64,000 bases of DNA, taken from Nectonema munidae. Lineage: Eukaryota; Nematomorpha; Nectonematoida; Nectonematidae. The first letter of the stretch is position 1. Each line of letters opens with the position of its first letter. The notes below the pieces were generated by a model, which searched no databases, was not told the origin of the DNA, and saw only the letters and a program-made list of their open reading frames with translations. Shown here in pieces: positions 13,112 to 26,168 of the stretch. The translations under genes were made by a program, and so were the position numbers. The stretch covers positions 310,001 to 374,000 of the forward strand of contig JAUIRK010001060.1 of NCBI GenBank assembly GCA_030549495.1, read 5' to 3'.

Positions 13112-13693
13112 TCAAGATGCTTCGCTTAAATGCAAAAACTCGTTACAACTATGTTTAACATTTTTTTGAATTTCGGCAACTTCTTGATTTATATTTCGTA
13201 TGACGTACTCTAGGGCTTCTTTCCCAGATTTGGCAGCTTTTAGCATCATGCATTGTAATTTATTCTCTAAAAAATGACTTAGAGGAATATCTTTTATCAA
13301 AATATTATTTTCTCTTATAAGTTCGGTAGAATTGGAAGTTATTGAATTTTCAGAATAGAATAAATTTTCTACGACACTGAGATTGTGAGGAAGAGATAAA
13401 TTAATAGTTTTAACAGACATTGTACGATTTTTGGGATCAACTTCTGAATACTCAAGAGCATAGGACTCAGAAGCCGTATTTTGAAGAGATAAAAAAATTT
13501 TTACAATTGAAGGTAGCCAGCAATTAAATATTAACAAACGTTGAGTTTTTAATATTCCATTATCAACACGTCTTTCTAAAATTTCAGCTCCCAAAACAGA
13601 AGGTGAAAATGGATTAGGATATTTACGCCATATAGCTTTAACAACAGTTTCCCAAGGGTGATCAAAAAACTCTAAACTTTTCCAAATTCGCAT
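13112..13693 (-). CDS. PRELI-domain lipid-transfer protein, PRELID3/slowmo-like, single exon
   Basis: A 193-residue protein starts at MRIWKS, the usual start position for this family (MKIW...). A further nine codons upstream are open but are not expected. Matches to the PRELI/MSF1 domain include FDHPWETV, YPNPFSPSVLG, RLLIFNCWLPSIVK, VDPKNRTM and the C-terminal KSGKEALEYVIRNIN helix, in the right order over the full family length. PRELID3 proteins act in the mitochondrial intermembrane space with TRIAP1 to carry phosphatidylserine between membranes; that role is inferred from the family. An AATAAA lies about 20 bases after the stop on the coding strand. The frame is whole and intronless, so it may be an intronless gene or a retrocopy. 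Divergence in the WGLPSIV region (here CWLPSIV) leaves both open. Confidence 0.85.
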   Translation of the reverse strand: MRIWKSLEFFDHPWETVVKAIWRKYPNPFSPSVLGAEILERRVDNGILKTQRLLIFNCWLPSIVKIFLSLQNTASESYALEYSEVDPKNRTMSVKTINLSLPHNLSVVENLFYSENSITSNSTELIRENNILIKDIPLSHFLENKLQCMMLKAAKSGKEALEYVIRNINQEVAEIQKNVKHSCNEFLHLSEAS

Positions 13694-13729
13694 TAAATGT
13701 AACAAAAAATAACAAAACAAACCATTTAA

Positions 13730-14250
13730 AAAAAATAGAACAAAATAAATATAATAAATATTTGTTTCTTTAATTTTAAGTTATACAATTATTCTTCCCT
13801 TGGAGTTGATACGCACATTAAAAAAACTATTTCCTTCTTTTCTTTTGTTACCAACAAAAATAAATTGCTGGATTTAAGTTTTATCAAAATTTATTTAAAA
13901 GGAAAGCAATGCCTCAAAGGTTTTTTGCCCGGTGATGTGCAGTTGCCTGTAAACTAGCATTGGTGACTTATATATAGATAGCGCATCAAACAACCTACAA
14001 CGGGTTTTTTTAAATAGCAATTCTTTTTTGAATAATATAACATTATTTTATTAGCGAAAAAGTAGGCAAAAAAAACATTTAAAAATATTTGCATCATTTT
14101 TTATACAAAAGAAAAAAAAATTTTAACCGTGATCAAACATTTTCCTTTTTTGAAAACCCTTGAAATACGTTTATGTAATAATCGGTTGCCATTCTTAATT
14201 GAGATGTTTTATTTATACTAGGCTCTTACCAAATATTTAAGAAAAGATTT
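13730..14250. other. No gene seen upstream of the PRELID3-like gene
   Basis: AT-rich sequence with homopolymer runs. Presumably includes the promoter and 5' UTR of the minus-strand gene, but no specific element can be pointed to. Confidence 0.35.
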
Positions 14251-14254
14251 TATC

Positions 14255-14790
14255 TTTTTAACTATCTCCACAAAGTACTGGATTCATATTCTGCCAATAG
14301 CAAACTCTTTTGATGTTGAGTTTTGAAAATTGGAGGAACACGCCGTTTGTTTGAAGTGACTGTGCCTAAAACTGAAAAGTTGCGCTCCTTACCCCATAAG
14401 CATAACTCGTGAAAAATCCATCACATATTATTCCAGTAATTTTATCCCCGATTTACCAGGCTTACTGGGATGGTACACCTTTATTGGACAATTTCCTCGG
14501 AATTTCAAAAGTTGTTCGTGAACGCAAACATAATGGTGTGGCATCCAGTATCTGAAAAATTTTTTAGTAGTTTACTGATTTTTAGTAAAAATACAAACTT
14601 ACTTTGAAAATACTTGCTGGAATTGATCATTGAAAATTTTTAATGAAGCAATTTTATCACTTTGAATGTTTCTTGTAAAATGATCATCAAAACGCAAAAA
14701 CCTTGAGATAAATTTAAAATCATTTTTACTGATATCAGCATTTACAAAGTGAGCCAGTTTTAGAAGAGTAACGTTTTCCAATAGGTATCT
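14255..14790 (-). pseudogene. Decayed piggyBac transposase fragment
   Basis: Reading the minus strand from about 14781, ISRFLRFDDHFTRN and SDKIASLKIFNDQF match the segment before the first catalytic Asp of piggyBac (DDE_Tnp_1_7) transposases. Further along, in shifted frames, come KPGKSG, IKITGIICDGFF, a TVTSNKRRVPP-like piece and LLLAEYESSTLW. All are in family order but separated by stops and shifts. The DEQL and later acidic residues cannot be followed. No TTAA ends were found, so this is an old fragment, unrelated in sequence to the piggyBac at 45747. Confidence 0.7.
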
Positions 14791-14799
14791 TTTGATCGG

Positions 14800-15690
14800 A
14801 TTGAATTCCGATAATATATCGATATGCTATATAGGCTAAAATTTGTCAATGATAAAAAATTCACTGAAAGATAACATAATTAGAAACATTATAAGAGCTT
14901 TCAATTTTTCTTTTTTGGTATTGATGTGTTTTGATAAAAACTCCTTGAAGGAGTTCAGGAGTGAAAAAAAGAGACCAAATTTTGTGCGGGTTGACTTCGT
15001 CTTTAACTTCTAAATTTGAAGCATCTTTACGGTTTGTGAAAGAATAAGGAAGAAAATTGAAGCAATAATAATAAGTTATTTATCCTATGATGTACAAAAG
15101 AAATGGAAAAATCAGTCAAGTGCTGGTGAGAGACTGATGAAAAATCAATATAAATTTTACCGCTTGTGCGCCTATAAAATATGTGAGATCCAGCAACAAA
15201 CATAAATGGATGCTAGGTTAGGATATTGCTTTATATTATCAAGAAATAAATGAATATGCAGTGATTGCGTTTTATATCTTCATATAAATGAAAGTGTACA
15301 GAGAGATTGTGCTATTTGTATTGACACAGTGAGTGTACCATTTCAGAAACAGTATATTACACAAGGCAATATTTTTTACTTCATAAAAGTTATATCATCA
15401 ATATCAGAATGAATATAAATATTTGTTCCGTTTTATATCTCCAAAAAGATGAAAATATAGAATAAAAACAAACTGCTACAGCACAGTGGGAAGTAAGGAA
15501 GTTAACTAGTTCAAAAGTATAATCATATCAAATATATTCCAACAACTAAATAAGTGTTTAGTTTAATTTTATTTCAAGTGTTAAGAATTTATTTTATTTA
15601 AAAATTTTTTGGTATTTTAAGTTTTTTGTGTAGTATATTGCTTATTTATTTGCAAATTTTAATAAGCTTTTTACCCTCTTTTCCTCGATC
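14800..15690. other. No gene seen; may include LINE 5' region
   Basis: AT-rich sequence without motifs. The part just before 15704 may be the 5' untranslated part of the LINE, but its start cannot be placed. Confidence 0.35.
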
Positions 15691-15703
15691 AGTTTCCACG
15701 TGA

Positions 15704-16769
15704 ATGTCTTCATTAGCTAAGCGTGCTCACACAGATAGTCCAACTCGGTCGTCCACATTGCCTTATACTTCTTCACAACAAATTTCCGACCTCTTTGACA
15801 AATTCATTGCTACACATTCTCTTCAAGCCAATACTCTTCTCGACTTTGCAAATCTTAAATCAGATGTGATTCTAACTCATGCAAATCAATTTGAATGCAA
15901 ACCTTGTACAACTCCTCGTTTGTATGTTGATGTCTCCTCAAATAACAGTTCACAATCTCAGAAAACTTATCCTAATCAGACAAAACTATCTCCTTTCCCA
16001 TCATTGAAGAAAGCCTTCGACCCAAAACCTATTATTATCAATCCAGCCGAGCCTATCACCGATTGAATAGATAAAGCTTCTTTCAGGAAAAGTATCGTTA
16101 AGAACCTCAACACCTCCTCCAACTCAATTTCAATCTCAAAAACCAAAAGTAGCTCATCTGGATCCCAATTTTTTCAATTTTCTTCTAGTCAAGAAAAAGA
16201 ATACGCCATCAAATCCTTGTCCAACAATGGGCACATTGTTGAAAATATCCCTTCTTTTCTTCCCTACTTTGTTTTATCGAGCATTCTCAACAGCATACCC
16301 CTTAACTCTCTATCAGTAACAATTTCCAATGAAAATCTTAACATCAAATCTATTGAAACTCTACTCCCTTTAAGAAGTTTAGGCAAAATCGGTGAATCAT
16401 CCTATACAGCCCTTTTGAAACATAGTAACTCTATCATCTGTAAGCCTTTTCAACAATCCTAGAGTCATTCTCAAGTACATAATTCTAAACGCAAGAGTCT
16501 CTATTCCCAAAGTTCGACAATGTCAAAACTGCTTGAAGTTTGGACATTCTAAATCTTTTTGCAATGACTCCTCTCCTAATTGTTCTCATTGTGGAAACAG
16601 ACGCTATTCTTCTTCTGATTGTCTATTCCTAAACGAAAGTTCCAAACTCCATTGCTTCAATTGCTCACAAAATCATTCTTCTGTATCATCTACATGCCCC
16701 TTTTTTATTCAACTCAACTCAAATCTTTTATCTAATCATAACACCCTTCTTAACTCTCCCAAATGTTGA
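15704..16769 (+). pseudogene. LINE ORF1, gag-like protein with three zinc knuckles
   Basis: Starts MSSLAKRAHTDSPTRSS. The first frame runs to a TGA at 16064-16066 and then continues in the same frame to 16462. A shift near 16463 leads into the frame ending at 16769. The last part holds three CCHC-type knuckles: CQNCLKFGHSKSFC, then CSHCGNRRYSSSDC, then CFNCSQNHSSVSSTC. That number and spacing are normal for jockey/I/R1-group ORF1 proteins, which bind LINE RNA. About 355 residues in all, with one stop and one frameshift. Confidence 0.8.
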
Positions 16770-16779
16770 ATTTTCTTGA

Positions 16780-19700
16780 TGTTAACTTGAATCATTCCTC
16801 TACCTCATTGTCCAATCTTTTTAACATTCTATACTCCAACTTTTATGACATTTTTTCAATTAATGAACAATAAGTACCTACTCTCCCTAGAAAATATTTA
16901 CTTCTCTTTTTGAATCCTATTTCATACTATTCAGCATGCATCATCATAAAATCCTCAATCTCTCACACTCCACTACCATCTTTCTCATGACCCAATTACT
17001 TCTTCACCATTGTTCATTCAAATCCCATTCCGATTCTATTTAGTTCCCTGTACTGCTCTCCATCCAATTCGTCCGTTATCCCAGACTCCTTTACCATCTC
17101 ACTCGCTAAAGCAAAATCATATATTTCCAGCCTATACTCTAAATCTAAAGAGTATCATCTAGTCATCTACACCGACTCAAACGTGCGATCTTTTCTTTGG
17201 GATTACACAGTAAACACCAGATGTTACATTATGCAATATTTTCTTTAATCTCACGAACACTTTCTAGTCGATAATTCTAAGGAGCCCACTTTCTTTAAAT
17301 TCGTCAAAGACTCTTTTTTTCTTCACACGTCAATCTCACTATAACTTCAAAGTTTTCTCTTTATCCCTAAACTTTATCCCTCACTATAACCTCAAAGTTT
17401 GGTCTATATCTAATAACCCATCAGCTTCCGATTATTACTATATTACCTTTCAAATCGATACTTCTTCATTGAATTGTTCACCATCTATTTCTTTAAAAAA
17501 TCATCTACACTAGCTTACATTTCTCAAATCCATCAAAAGAAATCTCCCACCTGTTCCTTGCTCTCTTTCTTCAACTGTTGATCTTGACTCACTTTTTTTT
17601 CGTCATTTCTGAAAGCATTTCCTCTTCAACTCCCAAAAATTCAGTTTTCGTTAGGAAAATGCATTTTACTGGAATTCTAATCTTTCTCGCCTAAAACAAG
17701 CTACTCGCCACGCTCTAAAAATTTTTAGAAAGCAACGCACAAACCATTCATTGCTTAAGTATAAAAGTTCTGTCCTTGATTTTAAAGCCGCAATTAAGCA
17801 AGTAAAAAGATATTCCTGGATCCGATTTACTTCCCAAGCAGGCAAAAATCCATGGAAAATTATCAACGTGATGTCTAAAAAGAACAAAAAAGCTGAACCT
17901 CCGTTTATTCCACTTTCCTGTTTTCAAGACAAAATATCTCATAATCCTTCTTTCCTTACTTCTTTTTTTCCTCATGACTCTCCTTCTTTCGATCATGCAA
18001 ACCACTTATTACTTCGTTCTCAGGTCTCCTTAACACTTTCCAAGGACTATAACCCTTCCTTCCCAGAAATAACCACCAAAGAAATCACTCAAACAATCGA
18101 TAGCCTAAATTCTAGATCTTCTCCTAGTTTTGATCTGATTTCTTCTCTACATATCCAGATATCATTTCATCTTTATAGTAATCACCTAACGTTAATTTTC
18201 AACTCTATTGTTTCTCTTTCTCACTTTCCTGCCATCTAGAAAATAGGTCGCCTAATCTTTATTCCCAAACCACAAAAAGATCTAAACATTTCTTCAAACT
18301 GGCGCCCCATTACAATTCTTTCTGCTCTAGGTAAAATTTTCGAAAAAATGATCAGATGTCGACTTATTTTTCATATTTACTCTCAAAATCTCATTAATGA
18401 TCTCCAATGTGCTTACCTTCGGTTCAGAAATACTGAATCTGCCCACTCTAACTTCTCAACCTTTATTGAAAAATCTATTCAAAAAAGCAAGTATCTTCCT
18501 CTATTTTCCTATATATATCCAATGCGTTCAACAATGCCTGACACCCAGCTATTCTATATAACCTTCTTTCTAAAAACTATCCTAAGTACCTCATGAAATT
18601 TATCTCTAGTTACCTGACAAATAGGCAACTCATTTTTAAGTACAAATCTTTGTCAGCTATTTATTCTCTCTCTCTGTCGACTCCGCAAGGTGGTTATTGG
18701 ATTATTTGGATTGTCCTAATCAATCCAATTCTCAAGTTCATTAGGTCACATACCGACTTTGCCCAATGTTACTCCGACGACATTGTATTTTCATTCTCCA
18801 GCGAATATCAAGTTACAAATATAAACAGAATTTTGGCTTTTTTTAAACCGTTGATAAAATTTTCCAAGTTATACAAAATTTCTTTTAACTCATCAAAAAC
18901 CACTCTAATCCACTTCACCCGCAAAACGGCTCCACATCTTGGCCTTGAACCCGATTCCTCTTTTATATCACCTTCATTTTCAGTTAAGTACCTCGGGCTG
19001 ACGTTTCAATCCAAACTACGTTGGACACCACACTTTAAAAATGCATACAAAAAACTCTGCTTTATACTTTCCTATTCAAAGAAAACCATCTCTTATAAAT
19101 GGGGCTTATCTGTTTCACATTCTCGTTTTATCTATTCTGGTATTGTCCTTCCCATCATTCAATAAGATATCTTATCTTGGTGTTTAGCTCTCCTCCATCC
19201 ATCTTCGATTCATCTCCTCTCCAAAATTCATCGACTCTGTCTTCTCTGTATATCTAAGGCATTCCGATCTACTTCAGCGAGTTCCCTTGAAATTCTCCTT
19301 AACATCACACCTCTTCATCTTTAACTAAAAAAGATTTTACTTAAAAGATTTCTTTTCATGTATAAATCCTGCAATCCTCCTCTTCTGACTTCTCATAGTT
19401 TCTCTGATAATAAACCTTCCTTTAATTTCTTTAATTCCTTAATCTCCTCCTTCGCTCCTCACTTTACACCTCTCCTTATTCTTCCTCACATTCCATCAAT
19501 AACATTAACTCATCCCTCATCTCCTCTCCCATACTCACTCAATAAGTGCACCAATATTAAATCGGCCAATTCTTCTATCTATAAATCCCATATTAGTCCA
19601 CAAGTTTTACCAGTTTTTTCAGATGGTTCGAAGTCATCTCATCATTGCTCAATAGCATTTGCCATTTTCGGGCCGCTCTCAATTACTCCGATTAACAAAT

Positions 19701-20467
19701 TTCAAACTTCTCTTGATCCTTTACACTCCATTTGAGAAGCTGAATCCATTGCCATCCTCTCGGTCTGTAACTACTTACTTTCTAATATAGAGTCTTTTTA
19801 TTGCTTCAATCATTAAAGCTTCTTCACAGATTCTCGAAACACAATTAATTATCTTAAACTCCCTGGGAAAGTGCCGTATTTCATATCCGTTATTTATCCG
19901 AAACTTATTCTATTGTCAAACAATTTCTCTATAAGCGTCATTTGGTGCCCATCCCACACTGATATTTATGAAAACTGTTTTGTGGACCTATTAGCCTAGC
20001 AAACAAGTAATCTCTCACCTGTTTTTTCGTTTTCTATTAACTTCAAAGCTTTTAATTATTCATCAATCGACCACATTTATAGAATGTGGAACTTGGAAAA
20101 CATTTCTTCTAAATCCCGATCTACCTCCTTCTTTTCCAATCTCGACGGAATTCATTCTACATGGATCCAAAATAACTTTAAAATAACTCTACCTCTCATA
20201 AGATGGCTCTCGGACCATTTTTCTTGTAACCTATATTTATTTCAACGGAATATTTCGAAAGATTCTTTATGTCAACTGTGTCACGAAGGTTTAGAGTCAC
20301 CCTTCCACCTTATATTCTCGTGTCAATGTACTCACTCAACCTGCAAAGATTTCATTAATTCAACTGTTCGTATACTAGGCCATTTTCCTAACTCTCTGCT
20401 CGACTTCATTTGTTACCCAATCCTTCTCGCTAAACTGAATAAGTTAATTCATATTATTGAACCTTGA
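16780..20467 (+). pseudogene. LINE ORF2 with endonuclease, reverse transcriptase and RNase H remains
   Basis: An APE-like endonuclease trace (IYTDSNVRSFLWDYT, matching the DFNAxxxxWG motif) lies near 17170. The RT is clear: GRLIFIPKPQKD and NWRPITILSALGKIFEKMI at 18245-18355, STPQGG near 18680, and YSDDI near 18770 as the YxDD box with Ser for Ala. VFSDGSKSS near 19615 is the RNase H start, and WCPSHTD near 19945 its later motif. CQLCHEGLESPFHLIFSC near 20270 is the C-terminal zinc-binding piece. More than ten stops or frame changes separate these blocks. Confidence 0.8.
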
Positions 20468-20899
20468 ATTACTATCCTGCCGACAAATTATCCATCTTAA
20501 TATTGAAAAATTTCTGTTTCATCCAGCTTCATATATAATCTTTGTTTGATCCTACTCTTTTTATTTTCTTGTTGAAGAACTTTAACTCCTTCCAGCTTCC
20601 CAATTTCCAAGAAACACAGCACTGCAAGCATATCGATTCAGTTCGGATTGTGCTTCAAAATCTCATTACATACCTAATATGTGTATGGCCTGGCAAGAAA
20701 ATCGGTGACATACAATACTCTATTACCAACCATCGTTAAAACTTAAATATCTGTCTATCTTTTTGTTTAAGCATTACATATTCAATTATCTAAATCGAGT
20801 CATTGGTATTTTGTTTTTACTAAAAATATTTTCCCATTGAAGATTAAACTTTTGATTTATAGGCAATTATTCCTTTCTTATGTTAATTATAGCATCATA

Positions 20900-21182
20900 G
20901 GGTAATGCTAATTAGTGGGTAGAGGTGGGCAGAGCTGGGCAGAGTCATTAAACTCATTTCAAGACAAATGCTATCAAAAATTTTTCTTCAATATATGAAT
21001 TTCAAATCAAAATTACTAAGTTAAATTTAATTTCAACAGCATTTTACATTTTTAAGCTAATTTACTGTTTTTCAATTATTAGCAGTTTTTCATCTAAGCT
21101 TTTAATGGTAGTTATTTAAAATCATCATCTAGAAATTATTTTCTTGTTTATAATGAGCTGAATAAATACTTATCCAAACTTT
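20900..21182 (+). repeat. Left MULE terminal inverted repeat
   Basis: Begins gggtaatgctaattag and carries three short gggtag/gggcaga-type units, followed by about 240 bp that pair with 26169-26472. Confidence 0.85.
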
Positions 21183-22909
21183 ACTTTTGTATTTAGTAAT
21201 TACAGTTATCTTCTTTTATTATGTTTTTTTTGTGATTTTCAAAACTTTTCAGAAATGTCAATTTGTACATTAATATCGGGCTGTAGTGATTTAGTCGTTG
21301 ATCATTTTTAATATATGTCATAGATGTCTTTTGAATTTAAACTTTTATAAATTTATATAGCTTAAGTTGTTTATGTTAGAAAATTTCTGATAGGCGTACT
21401 TCTAGTTTTTATAGAATTTAATAGATAGTATTTTTTTTAGTTTTAATAGATAGTATTTCATTTATTTTTGCAAAGCGACTATGTCATATTGAAGTACCAT
21501 TAGAATGTATGTCAATAGACATGATTTTTTTTATTTACACAATTAATCTTGTTTTTTCTAAATCTTAGCTCTTTTTATTCGATTTTTATAAAAGTAAGTA
21601 TTTTTCCTTTTTTAGATTGAAAAACTTTGCTTCTCTTTTTCCACTTTACGATTAAGAAGACTACAAATATTTAAATCCTGTTGCCCTAACAAAAGCATCT
21701 CATATATCTGCTAATTTACATATTGGATGATGAAAAAAGAAAGTCACTGAAGGCGACCTACTGATAAAATTTGCGTCATTAGTTATATTTTAAATAAATC
21801 TTTTTTTTTTCAAAATTAATTTTTTATCTAAATTATTATTTTCCTTCCATATTCTTTTTAATCAAATTTTACTAATGTTTTTTATGGTTGAATTTGCAAC
21901 TTGTTTTTGCTAACATTTTACAAACTTATTATCTAAAGTATTTGTTTTAGGGAGCTAAAAATCAAAAGTCGAATCAATTTGTTTTATAAACTTAATTATA
22001 CTTTTTTTTCATTTCTTCTATGAGTAATTTTATTTTACTCTATATTTTTTATAAAGATTTGTAAAAATTTATAAAATCCAAAATTAATTTTAGTTGAATG
22101 TTTGTTTAAAAAATATTTTGATAGTTTATTTAGATTTCTCTATTTTGACCAAAAAAGTTTAAAAAATGTAACATAGTATGAAAGACAGAGGAAAAAGATG
22201 AAGCTAGACTCCATGTATTCTATCTATAATTTTAGTTATGACGTCGAATAAAAACCAAGATAATTCAATAAGAAATAGGTAATAATAGTTCGAAAATAGA
22301 AAAAGATTACTTTAAATTAGTGAATATCTATTTTATATTTTTAGTGAATATCTTTATAATAAAAATATTAATATAAAATATAATATTAAATATATTTAGT
22401 GAATATCTTTTGAATAAAAAAACTATATACCAAAAACATTAAAATTACAAAGGCAATCAATCAAATAAGTTTTACTAAAAAATCAATAATAGTAACTAAA
22501 ATTCAATATGCTAACATAAAGAGATTGCAAACAAAATTTTACAAGATTTAATGCTTTATTAAAAATCATATCAAAACAATCCACTATTTGGCTTTTTCAT
22601 TGCACATTTTCCCAACTGTATCTAGTAGAGAAAAAAAGTTAGTATATAAATTTCTTTATAAATTTAGTGAGTAAATCCAAGTAATTTACCTTCTAGTTTT
22701 TTAGAGTCAAATTGCACTAACACTTCCATGATTTGCCTTTTTTATTGCACTTTTTTCGCAACGATATCTATAAAAAAAAAACAAGTGGATAAATTTGTTT
22801 TTTTGTAAAGTAAAGTATGACTAATATTTTACCTTTTAATTTTTTTTTGTTTTGGTTTTTTTGCAACTTTAGGTCTGTTTAATGTAAGAAGCAGACCATC
22901 TGAAGAAAA

Positions 22910-25265
22910 CTAGTATTTTTTGTAAAATATTGATTTATGGAAATTAAAGAAATCGTTTAGTATGTTTTCTTTATCTTTTATTTCCATCATATTCCACACC
23001 TGTTCTGACATAATGAATTTTGATGCCTCTCCAACTATTTTATAGTTACCCTTTCCATGAAGGGCTGCTTTTATCATCTCATTTTCATAAAAAATTCTTC
23101 GATATAACTGATGATTTCAGTGAGTTTTTTCGGCTTCCAGCTTATTAAATATTTCAGTTTATTATTCATTGATTCACAAAGATTATTTTTCCATTCCCTT
23201 GGAATAAACTTATACTTCATACGTGTTTCGAAGATGAATTCTTTGATTGTTGGCAAGAGTTTATGAGTCAAATAACGGCCAAGAAGTCCTTCGTACTGAT
23301 TGATGATTTCACCTTTCTTTACTTCAAATTCTTCATTAGTATGACTTTCTATAAGTCCTGTTGTCGAAAAATTTTTTTCAATAAACTCTTTAACTTTCTT
23401 TTCGCTGCTTCCTATTTTATTTTTCATATGACGTTTAATATTTTCCTGTATATGCCTCGTACAAAGTAATATTTGAGCAGAAGGTAGAGATATTTTTATT
23501 GCCTTGACCAATGCAAACTCCTGATCTGTTCCTATTATAATTTTTTGCAAGTTTTTGGGTGCTTTGAAAGCATTGTATATCAAATAATTTATATGTGTGA
23601 AAAAGTCTATGTATGTTGCACATTCTGAGCTAAAATGAAAAAAAACTGGCCCAAGTAATATGGAATTCTTATTATTGTCACAAGAAAAAAGACAGGTATC
23701 TTGAAAAACAGTAGTTGTAACAAAACAAGAACTTAAATTGAATGTACGATCGATGCATAATATACCACATGAATTTTGTTGATATAGGATACAATTTTGC
23801 ATATATGTGGCTTGTTCCATTGTGTAACAAATTACACTTGGACTTTTGGCGTTATTGAAGATAATTTTTTTGATGAATGAATCTTGCTTTGTCGATGAGC
23901 TGATGATACATTGAATCTCATCTGCAAGATTAGATGATGAAAAATTTTCTTTTGATGCTAAATTATATATATATTTTGAATTACGAGGAGCCATTTTTTC
24001 ATGTAATGTATCTATGTATATTTGTTTCGGTGGTATGTGGGAAGCAATGCCATTTAAAACTCTTTTTTTAACTTCTAAAGGTGTTCTTATATACTCTTTT
24101 AATTGATGTTTTGAAATTAAGCTTTCTGTATACGATCCGATGTATTAAAATAGACATTTATCAAAATTTTCTTTATTAAATTTTGGATATTGTTCAATCC
24201 AAGAAACTTTTCTTTTGTAAGATGAAGTCCTTTTTAGATTTGTGTAATACTTGTGCAATATTATTAATGACTCAATTTGGGGTTGCGGATTCAGAAAGAA
24301 TTTCTTACTTCCTCTTTGTTTGAAAAAATTTCTTTCTTCATTCATGAAAACATGCTCAAACCCTTTTTCGTTTTCTATAAAATAGTATTTTTTACTAGAT
24401 GTTGCTTTCCATGCACCACAGTTGTCGTAAAAAATGTTTTTTGTGCCATCTTGACTCTTTTTAACAATAAAGTACACATTTTCTTTGATGCCTTGCGGAA
24501 CAAAATTCATTGGATCTTCACATATTTTCAACTTTTCAATTACACTAAATGAAGAAAGGAATCTCAAAATTTTGCCTTCATTTACAGTCTTAGTCGGAAT
24601 ATTTGAAGAGTGGTAATCAAAAAATGAAGAATCACTGATTTTCACTTTTTCTATATTTATAACTTCCTCATCAATGGAAATATACCTAGACGAAGTATGA
24701 TACACAAATTCTGTTTTGATTAGCGGTACGAAATGGTTAGGAAAAAAAACATCAAAAGGGGTTTCGGTGTTCGTCCAGCATATATCAATTATTTCATTTG
24801 AACAAACATAGTTACGTGGAAAAAATATAACATTTAAAAGAGCTTTAAGGATATATGTTTTCATATGTTGTGGATAGTTCGATCTGATTGGAAACCCTAA
24901 AACACTTGCCGCCGCCATGATTGTGTAAGCCGAAGCCCATTCAAACTTGTTACAAATTTTTTGCACTCATCATCTATATCGCATGAAACTTTATGAATTC
25001 CAAAGTCCAATCCTTTTTCCCTATAAAATTCCTTGAAGAGATTCAACTCTATAGAAGACTTTACCCTCAGCTCTGTACTCAAACTTTCATCGCCAATAAG
25101 CGCTACTGAAATTGAATTAAACAGGCAGTTTCCATCAGCAGAAACTTTTACTGGAACTTTTCCTTTTGATTTAAATAAAGATAAAGTAATATAATCAATT
25201 TCAAAATGGGAAGCATGTGGATTAAAAGAATACTTTCGGTTCAAAGGCTTTATATCATTTCTCAA
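22910..25265 (-). pseudogene. OTU-domain/MULE transposase fusion gene of the transposon
   Basis: Read from 25265, the first 100 residues contain SADGNCLFNSIS, the Asp/Cys loop of OTU cysteine proteases. A frameshift in an A run near 24970 leads into FEWASAYTIMAAASVLGFP and PNHFVPLI, whose His would complete the triad. This layout resembles the OTU-like domain of vertnin. The frame meets one stop (TAA at 24145-24147) but continues open for another 50 codons, through YTESLISKHQLKEYIRTPLE, into the MULE transposase. Counting from MAPRNSK at 23994, the acidic residues are D82 (CIDRTF), D157 (IGTDQEF) and E274 (LCESMNN), with the C-x2-H pair CTRH at 178-181. A second frameshift at 23080 leads to about 55 further residues ending at a TAG at 22910. 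So one roughly 780-residue fusion protein, broken three times. Confidence 0.8.
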
Positions 25266-26168
25266 AAAAATATGCTCTTTTATAAACAGAAGTTTATGTA
25301 GAATTACTTCATATTCAAAATAAAAACCAATTCGATTAATAGCTCTTTCAAAAAAATCGATGTCATAATTGCGTAAACAAAAAGAACATAAAAATTCTAG
25401 TGTAGTAAAAATGAAAGCTTCTACAATTGATAACTTTTGGCAAGAAGGATGAAAATTTTTTTACAGTTCACGCATTCAACAGATCTTTTTTTTACGTTTC
25501 TGAAACAAAATGAGCAAAACATTTTGAAGACTCAATGACTCAATAAAGTTTTGTCATTAAAATTGAAAAGTTAAAGTCGTGATCTAAATAAAAATAAATA
25601 AAATATTTTGATACAAGCGAGATTATAACTCACAATATATCATATTTAAAATCATGAGAAATCCTGCTTTACTTGATACAAATAAAATAGTAAATAAGAG
25701 CTCTATTCATTTATGACTTACTTATACTCAAGGCATATCGTTAATGATAGTAATGGATATGTATACTTCTAATTTATTGTAAGCCTGAATCTAAATATAA
25801 AAAAACAACATAATAATTTTAGATTTGAAAACAATAAACATGAATATGTGAAAAATTTTTACCATAATAATATAAAGAAAGCGACAGTAATAGATACATG
25901 TATAGCTTAAACATGCAAAAGAACCTAGTATCCACTCAAAAAAATATACACGCAATGTAGTAAAATCTTGATTAGACTATTTCAAAATAAAGTACCCCGA
26001 GAAACAATTGATGTTAATAATTAGATAAAATATAAAAGGTTATCAGAATATTATAGTACAATAAATTAGTAAATTCAAAATGTCACATAAAAAACTCAAC
26101 AAATACTAAATTTATTTATACTTATGACTTTTGAGACAATTCTGTACTAGAGAAATAGTATTATAAAA

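Larger units (their letters stand above)
15704..20740 (+). mobile_element. Degraded LINE with ORF1 zinc knuckles and EN-RT-RNase H ORF2
   Basis: ORF1, endonuclease, reverse transcriptase, RNase H and a C-terminal Cys-His cluster appear in the order typical of RNase H-bearing LINEs of the I/R1 group. Many stops and frameshifts show it is dead. The sense strand is rich in C and T and poor in G, unlike its surroundings. The 5' end is unknown, and the 3' end is placed near 20740 only by loss of coding similarity; no poly-A tail or target duplication was found. It lies between a piggyBac fragment and the left end of a MULE. Confidence 0.8.

Noticed and set aside
24960-24975. Programmed -1 frameshift between the two parts of the OTU domain
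   Set aside because: The A run is followed by TTT and does not form a standard X XXY YYZ slippery site; a plain indel in a dead element is simpler.
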